From Campylorhamphus procurvoides (taxonomy: Eukaryota; Chordata; Aves; Passeriformes; Dendrocolaptidae), in NCBI GenBank assembly GCA_013396655.1, contig WBMV01003157.1, positions 349,081-413,080 of the forward strand: a stretch of 64,000 bases of DNA, read 5' to 3'. Below the pieces are notes generated by a model that was not told where the DNA came from, did not search any database, and saw only the letters and a program-made list of their open reading frames with translations. The translations under genes and the position numbers were made by a program. This document shows positions 57,401 through 64,000 of the stretch, piece by piece; position 1 is the first letter of the stretch; every line of letters begins with the position of its first letter.

Positions 57401-59352
57401 CTGAAGGTGGTGACTACTTATTACAGTAAGCCTGACAGTCTGTTTGTTCCCATATGCTGCTCAGAGTGGCTGTTTTTCAGGGAGGACTGGGTGAGAGGAA
57501 AGGTGAGGCTGTGTGGACCACAGCGGGACCACAGACATCCTCAGGGGTCCGTAGACCCTTGGCAGTAGGGCTAGCCAGTCCATGGCAGAACAAGAGAGGA
57601 GGAGAGGAGAAACTGCAAGAAAACCGGTGTGTCTTGGCACTGATAAACAATGACATGAGGGTGGTTGATGCACAAAGGTGGCAATCTTCCAGCCACACAC
57701 CACTGAGTTTATGTTTGGCCATAGCTTGTGGCCAGTAGCAATAGCAATGACCACATCATTGCTGGTCCACTAGGACTTCTGTTATCTGTGCTTCTCTTGG
57801 TGATTTTGCACAAGCTTCCAAGACCCCATAGAATATTTCCATCTCTGTAATCCTGACTTCTCCGAGGCTTTGTGTTGCTGACATGATTTGGTACCTTAGG
57901 GTAGAGAAACTCCCCAAACTGAAACAGTGCATTTTTATTTGTTCCAGAGGCACTGGGAAGTGATTCCACTCTATACCAGAGCACACTAGGCAGACAAGGC
58001 ACTGCCTTGGTCCAGTGTCTTGTTGTCTACTTTCCTCTTGGCACAAATTGAGGTTGAAAAGAAAAACCACAACAACCTCTTGGCCTGTTCATCAAAATAA
58101 AAAGGGAGTCTTCTTTCAAGGGTATAAGCCACCAGACCTCACTGGTTTACTGAGGGAAGTTCACTATGGTAATATATCCTTCAGTCCAGAACTTAGTAAG
58201 ACTTTGCTGATCCTCTTGTCTCTTGGGGGACCTCGAAGAGAAATTGTATGGGGACATGGGAAACCTCTCCTACAAGCCTATACCAAAATCTGCGCAGCTT
58301 AAGAGAGCACAACGCCACCAAAACCACACTCCACAGGCAGGGAAGAGAAACTCTTCCTCGAAGAATGGATATGTAAGAAAACCCCTTGGTTTCTTCTAGG
58401 CTACTCTTGTAAATCTTGAATGTTTTTAGCTTAATGCTATATTGCATAAGTATATGTAAGAGAAGATAATCACAGAAGTACACTTTGTCAGGTTTCCAAA
58501 TCATTAAACTGATTAAATTGATCCTAACTCATTAAAATGATATCATTAAAACACAAAAAGTAACTGGTTGTCACCCTGATCATAAGGAACTTTACCTGAT
58601 GAGCATATACTGTGGATGTTGAGGTACATAAGAAATGGAATATTATGGTACAGAGGCTTCTAATGTTGATACAGAAAGCAGGGCACATCCCACTGTCGAT
58701 TGGGAAACTGCAATTAGTCACCCCAGCTCAGAAGCACGAGTGCATAGCTGGGGGGAATTGAGGAACTGCCCAGGAAACTGCACAAGGACCCAGAAAAGTC
58801 TCGTAAGTGGAGAGACTGAAGAAAAAGGGGAAACTCCAGGGTTTGTGGTATGAAATAATGAACAATCTAGAGAAAAACAGCAACGATTTATGAGGTGCCC
58901 TGATTGTAACAAGGAATTACTTCAGGAAATTAAGGAGGATTATTTGAAACTGATAATATGAATAATTTTCACATACTGTGATTAATTAGTCCATGAATCT
59001 TCCTTTCAAACTTCAAAGCCCAGCAGTATTCCCAAATGGCTTGGCATTTGTGTGAATAAGACTTCCCCGTGTATTTATAGTACATGTTCAGAAGTTGCAG
59101 TTTTAAAACCTTGTGTTTTGTTGAGGCCCATCTCAGTGCAAGGACTTAGGAGAGGCAAATGCTTCTTCACCACTTATTTCAGCTACTTGTCTTTTTCTGA
59201 GACTTCTGGTACAGAAAGGAGACAATAGCTTCAAGAAAGAAGATGTCCGAATGTGAGCGTGTCCTAGCTGTGAAGATATGGGAGCCTGCAGTCTTAAGGT
59301 GTCTTCTCAGACCTCTCAAACACCCTTGAAGTGATTAAAAGCAGACTGCTCA
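51437..59352. other. non-coding sequence, nothing recognised
   Basis: The first 450 bases keep scattered CpGs (51,620-51,780). T runs occur at 51,958-51,985 and an A run at 55,826. No exon, RNA gene or transposon could be supported. Confidence 0.5.
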
Positions 59353-59380
59353 CAGAATCATAGGATAGTTTGNATTGGTC
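59353..59380 (-). mobile_element. possible CR1 end, very short, reverse orientation
   Basis: 'agaatcataggatagttt' resembles the reverse-complement CR1 end (AGAATCATAGAATGGTTT). An unresolved base lies at 59,373, and similarity fades beyond this point. Confidence 0.45.
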
Positions 59381-59771
59381 TGCATACTCTGCAGCCCAAC
59401 ATGCTCAGCAGAAGACCTTGGTTAATCCAGGGTTATCAGATTTAGTTAGACCCTTAATGCTCTGTTGAGCCCAGTCATTCCAAGCCTAATTAGCACATGA
59501 GCTGTCTTGTGGAGTGATATCCTAAAATAAACTGTCCTGAATAGAACTTTGAAAACTGAGTTTGGTTTGGTTTGCCAGCCCCTAGAAGGGATACATTTCC
59601 CTCTCAGAAGAAAAGTATGTGTAATCATTAGGAGTGTCTGATCTGCTTCATAAGTATTTTATTAAGGTTCTGGCTCGCCTTTTGTTAGTTCTGTTGCATG
59701 GAAAATATTCTGTTACATAAACTGATGCTGTGGTTTCATCCAGATCCTCTTGAGTTCTGCCTTGCAGCCAG

Positions 59772-59800
59772 CCACACAAACACACAAACACACCCACACA
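59772..59800 (+). repeat. ACACAA/CACA simple repeat
   Basis: An imperfect CA-rich run, ACACAAACACACAAACACAC and flank. Confidence 0.85.
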
Positions 59801-60065
59801 TCAGGAGGACACTTGGAGGGAAGCTGGTGGCTGGACCAAGTCTCTGAGAATACTCTTGTACTTGAGCAGAATTAAAATCTTGGGACTAGGGGTTGGCAAA
59901 TGAAGTAGGAAATAGGATCCTCTCCCTGCCCTGGCCCAAGGACAAGCAATGAAGTTAAATACCTGTATGTTCAAAAGGACTGACAGATAACTACTATAGT
60001 GGCGTGTCATTTGGTGTGGAATACCCTGGTTCAGGAAGTTATAAGCCCTAAAATTTGCAAGAATT

Positions 60066-60100
60066 AAAAAAAAAAGGAAACAAAAAGAAAAAAGGGGGGG
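60066..60100 (+). repeat. A-rich then G-rich purine run
   Basis: Poly-A interspersed with GG, ending in seven G. Simple sequence. Confidence 0.8.
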
Positions 60101-60509
60101 TGGCTCTGAGGGATGGTTGTACAGTCTTCTAACTTTCTATGGGTGGGCCATGAAACCTTCTTTGCAATGTAAACTATTCCAATATTGAAGGGGACTGCTT
60201 GTGACTGGGCAGTCTCACTATGGTCCAAGGATTTTTTCCTACATCAGATGCTTCTTTTCTCATCATCCTGGGAATCATTCTGCATTTTTTTTTGTTTACC
60301 CACACTGAACTCTGCTGAAGTGATATCCAGACATGATTGCAGAGGACCTGCTTGTTCAGGGACAAAAAAGGGTCAAGAAATGCAGAGTTTTAACAGTAAG
60401 CAGGCAATTTCCATTTTCAAATCTGTGTGCTACAGCATCTTTTCCACCAGCTAATTTCAAGGAACTGTGAAATCCAGCCTGTGGTCTAAAAGCAGTTGGG
60501 TAGTAGTGT

Positions 60510-60550
60510 TATTACTATATATATTTATGTATGAATATATAATTATATAT
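60510..60550 (+). repeat. AT-rich simple repeat
   Basis: TATATAT-type run of about 40 bases. Confidence 0.8.
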
Positions 60551-63500
60551 GGTCCTGATGTCCTTCAGAAGACAGGATAAATTTGATGCATTAGTCTCAT
60601 CAGATGCTGCCTTTATTGGGCTGATACTCAGCCTTTTTGTTTTCTACATCCCCAAATCAGGGAGTTGTGAACCTCCAGACCATTGAATCACTTTTTGTGT
60701 ATTCCTACTTTGGAGACACAGAAAATGTCTTCCTGTGTATCTAGGTATTGCTTCTGGTCTTGGTAGGATAACCTCAGGTTAGGAAGGGTTAAAGTCTGCT
60801 GCAGTCTTAGCAGGAGTCAGCTGTTGGACACAGCTGCTGATTGAAAAACCATTTAGATGTGCACTGTGAAGAGGAACATCTAGTAAAACCAGGCTGCTGC
60901 TGGGATGTGTTCTGTTTGTGCCTGATTTCAGAGCTGCTGATTTGTTTGCACGCAGCGTGTATTAAATTCTATGTAGGATTGCATCATTTAATACAGCTGT
61001 GCAGACCAGGCCTTCTGGCTGTCTGGCAGAATTTATGTCCATCACTCCTAGGTAATGCCATACCTTCATTGCTCCTCCTATTCCATGGAATGTGGTTCCC
61101 TAGTCATGGTAGCAAGCCATTGCACCATTGCTGTGTTCCAGTCTGAAAATAATCCTGCTGGAGCTTTTTTACATCTCTAGCTGCTTTATTTGTGGTGGCT
61201 TGAGGGGTGATACTTTTGTTGTTTCAAGGACTTGGCCTGGCTGTGGTTTTACTTCACTCTCCCACAGCCACCTTTGCTGCCTGTTCTGCTTTTGCTGTGT
61301 TGCTGCATGGGGATGTACATCTCTAATCTGTCATCCCAGAAGTGTTTGTTTTTCACTTGATAGTGAGTGATTCCTACATATATGGTGCTCTGGGCTGAAC
61401 AGACAGTAAACATCATTTTACAGCCTCTTTAACTGACTTATCTTGAGTTCCTTATTTGTGGTCACTGGTGCTTTTGCCCCGCAGGAGGGATTCAGGAATG
61501 TTTTCCACCTCTGATTCCTGCAATGCATGGTCTGGACAGAAATGCAATGCCAGTTTTAAACCACACGGAGAGGAAGCAGTAGGAAAATATGCAGCCATGG
61601 AGTGGCTGGAGTCTGTATGGATGTGCTGACCTGTACTACAGTGAGATCTTACTCATTGTGAAGACAGAACATCTTAATCCATTTTAGGACTTAGCTCATC
61701 TCTTTTCCCCAAGTCATGAAGATGGTAGGGGATCTAGAACTACTCGAGGCAGAGCTGTCCTTGTGCTTTTTTTTTGTTCAGATTAAACTTGCTTCTGAAA
61801 TTTTCCTCCCATAAGCTCTGGATAAGCAGGTAATCTCCTTTGCCATGATCTAGGCAACACTTAAGTTTCCTGAAGCCACATTCTAGTAAATGTTAGGGAA
61901 GAAAGTCCAGTGGAAGTGATTTGTGACCTCTTTATTGGGAGATCTTTCCAAAGTGTAAGAATTACAGGGATGCTATAGCAAGATCTCTAGCAAGCCCTGA
62001 AGTTTCTAGTGGTGTTGAGAATATATCCATCCATATGAAGTATCTGTTCCCTCTCCACCTCTTGATGTCATTGCAGGACCCTTCACCCCTGCAGTGCACA
62101 CCTGAGCAAGAACAGCTACTCTTTCACCTTTGCATGCAGACATATGATAGAATGGAATTGTGTGATTTCTGCTGTTGTAAGATCTTAAGTAAGCTTTCAG
62201 AGTGCTCAGGCAGAAAGGTGCTGTACAAGCAGAGTTCCTCCTCCTGCTGCTGCTGCTACTAGAGCGTCTGTTATAAGAAAGGATTTACTGTGTCTGCAGT
62301 TTAATTCAGCAGTAATTTGTGTGTGATATGAACAGCTAGAAACATCAGTCTTTTTCTTCTCTGTGGATTTGCATAAAGTAATTACGAGCATATGTGGTGG
62401 GGGTTGGGACGGAGAGGCTGGTGGAGAGGAGAAGGAGGAGCAGGTTCCATCCCAGATCACCTCGGTGGATGCTGTGAGTCATGCCCTGTAAATGGCTCTT
62501 ACCGAGTGCCACATGCCAGATGATGAGTCATGGAGCAAGGGAGCACAGAAATGGGAGAAACTGGTTCGGTCACTGTCCTGGCTCCTGTGATAGCTGGTAT
62601 AGATCTGCTGCTTGAGCTATTTCTGATGTCTTGTATAATACTAACTGCACAGAGCAGCTGGGCTGTCTTTTCCTCTGGTTATGTCATCAGCAGGAATACA
62701 CATACTACACCTATTGCTTATTTTCGTGTCTGCTGGAGGGCACCTCATCCCTGCCCTGTGCAGCTCTTGGCTGCCAGGAGCTCAAGGGCTGTGACTGACT
62801 GTCACATGCTGCAGTTTCCATTTGGAACGCATCATAATCCTATATGGTTCTAGGATGTAATGATACATTAATCATGGGTTCAGTCAGATTGGCCTGGAAA
62901 CCACTGGAAAAAACTCTGGCCAAGGCAGTACCTCTTTGTGGAAAGAATAGGGAAGTGGTCCTTTTAGGAATCACTGCTCAGCACCATGAAAGGAACCAGC
63001 CTGCGCTGAGGCAGAAATTTGGTATTTCTGTGTTGCTGCAGCCCCTTTTAAACATCACATTCTGGAATGTTCACCCTGGGACCATGCAGACCACCCTCAC
63101 TATGCTCGCTGTTTCCTGAGGCAGGGAAGGAGAGCTAGAGGTTTAGGATGAGTCAAAGAACTAGCATTTCCTTTTACACCTTTTATTTCATTAAACAAGC
63201 TGGATGATTTAATAAAGTGCTTAATGAAGGTGTGAATTTGACAGAGATGTATTAGCTGTCAAGAAATAAACAGATGTCCAAACCAATACCACTAACTAGT
63301 CCTACCCTACAACAATTTACAGGCTTCCTCACCTCCACCCTCTGCTTACTCACTCCCATGGTTCAGACCCATCCCCAGGCCACTCACCCTGTGGCACTCA
63401 CCCCATGCTCTTCTCTCATGCTGTCCCCTGAATGCCCTCCAGTTACCTGAAATTTTCCTGGTAAGATTTTTAAAACCACTCAGTACTTTCTGGCAGCTTT

Positions 63501-64000
63501 TGGAGTGGCAGAGCTGGTGCAGGGTCGCACTGGTGCTGGATACACTGAGCCCTGAGATCCCCCCACACTGTCTGAAGAGTGGCTTTCAGTTTGGATTAAT
63601 CCCCTGGCCCTTTTGCCTGGAGATAGACATACAGGGAGTAAATTGAATAAAGCTCTCCCTGTGGAGCAAAGAAGAGATGTCTGTATTGTGCCCTTGTCCA
63701 TGAGATCACACAAACGTTCTTTTTGCAGCATTTCTTCTCATGGTGGTTTTGTAGGGCTGTGTGGTTTCTTCAGACATGCTCATTCAAATGTGCTGTAAGA
63801 GTCAGGGATTCACAGGAAATAACTGTCAGAACAAGCAGCTCCAATACAAAAGGATTTTTTTCTGCTTCTTCTCTGAAACTCGGTGTGCAGCTTTTAGCTC
63901 TGTTTTTCCGTCTTTCACCCTTGAGTGACATGATGAATCTTGCTCCATTTGAGGAAGATGCTCGTGACAGTGATACCATAGCCATACAGAAAGAGGCAAC
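60551..64000. other. non-coding sequence, nothing recognised
   Basis: Open frames are short and lack protein-like composition. A plus-strand frame beginning with ATGATG at 63,931 runs off the right edge, so an exon there cannot be excluded. A short CTG run lies near 62,245. Confidence 0.5.

Noticed and set aside
63931..64000. Possible exon starting ATGATGAATC at the right edge
   Set aside because: Only 70 bases are visible, no family recognised, and no clear splice acceptor; mentioned only in the region entry.
1..64000. tRNA, rRNA, CRISPR arrays, operons, bacterial promoters
   Set aside because: None seen. The exon structure and CR1 repeats show a vertebrate nuclear sequence, so bacterial feature types do not apply.

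Overview
The window looks like vertebrate, most probably avian, nuclear DNA. Coding sequence is split into short exons with GT-AG borders. The recognisable interspersed repeats are almost all 3' ends of CR1-type LINEs, several ending in the ATTCTRTG-like octamers typical of bird CR1. No prokaryotic gene organisation, tRNA, rRNA or CRISPR array was seen.

Region 1 (1 to about 27,500) holds the 3' part of one plus-strand gene, a class I P4-ATPase (phospholipid flippase) of the ATP8B family. Seventeen exons could be placed to the base; their phases join without a break into 893 codons plus a stop at 26,623-26,625. They cover membrane segments 3-4, the phosphorylation (P) and nucleotide-binding (N) domains with the DKTGT, SPDEGAL, KGAD, TGDK and GDGANDV motifs, membrane segments 5-10, and a short cytosolic tail with the GYAFS autoregulatory motif. 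The N-terminal part (probably about 300-350 residues: tail, segments 1-2, actuator domain) must lie upstream of base 1. The sequence differs from my recollection of ATP8B1, ATP8B2 and ATP8B4, which favours the ATP8B5 (FetA)/ATP8B3 side of the family. ATP8B5 is my preferred but unproven call.

Region 2 (about 27,500-64,000) has no exon of a known protein that I can recognise. It holds scattered CR1 fragments of at least two ages, a CCCTGT hexamer array broken by a 102-base assembly gap, a G/T-rich tract abutting a short interstitial telomere-type repeat, two GC-richer stretches (about 36.2-38.0 kb and 51.0-51.9 kb) with exon-like splice signals, and a strong 52-base hairpin at 50.35 kb. It may be an intergenic regulatory region or the long 5' intron of a neighbouring gene.

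No clearly new biological system was found. The items most worth checking are a homeodomain-site-rich block in one flippase intron, the 50.35 kb hairpin, the telomere-like insertion, a CpG-dense codon-like island at 29.2 kb, and the possible 5' exons at 36.2-36.6 kb and 51.3-51.4 kb.
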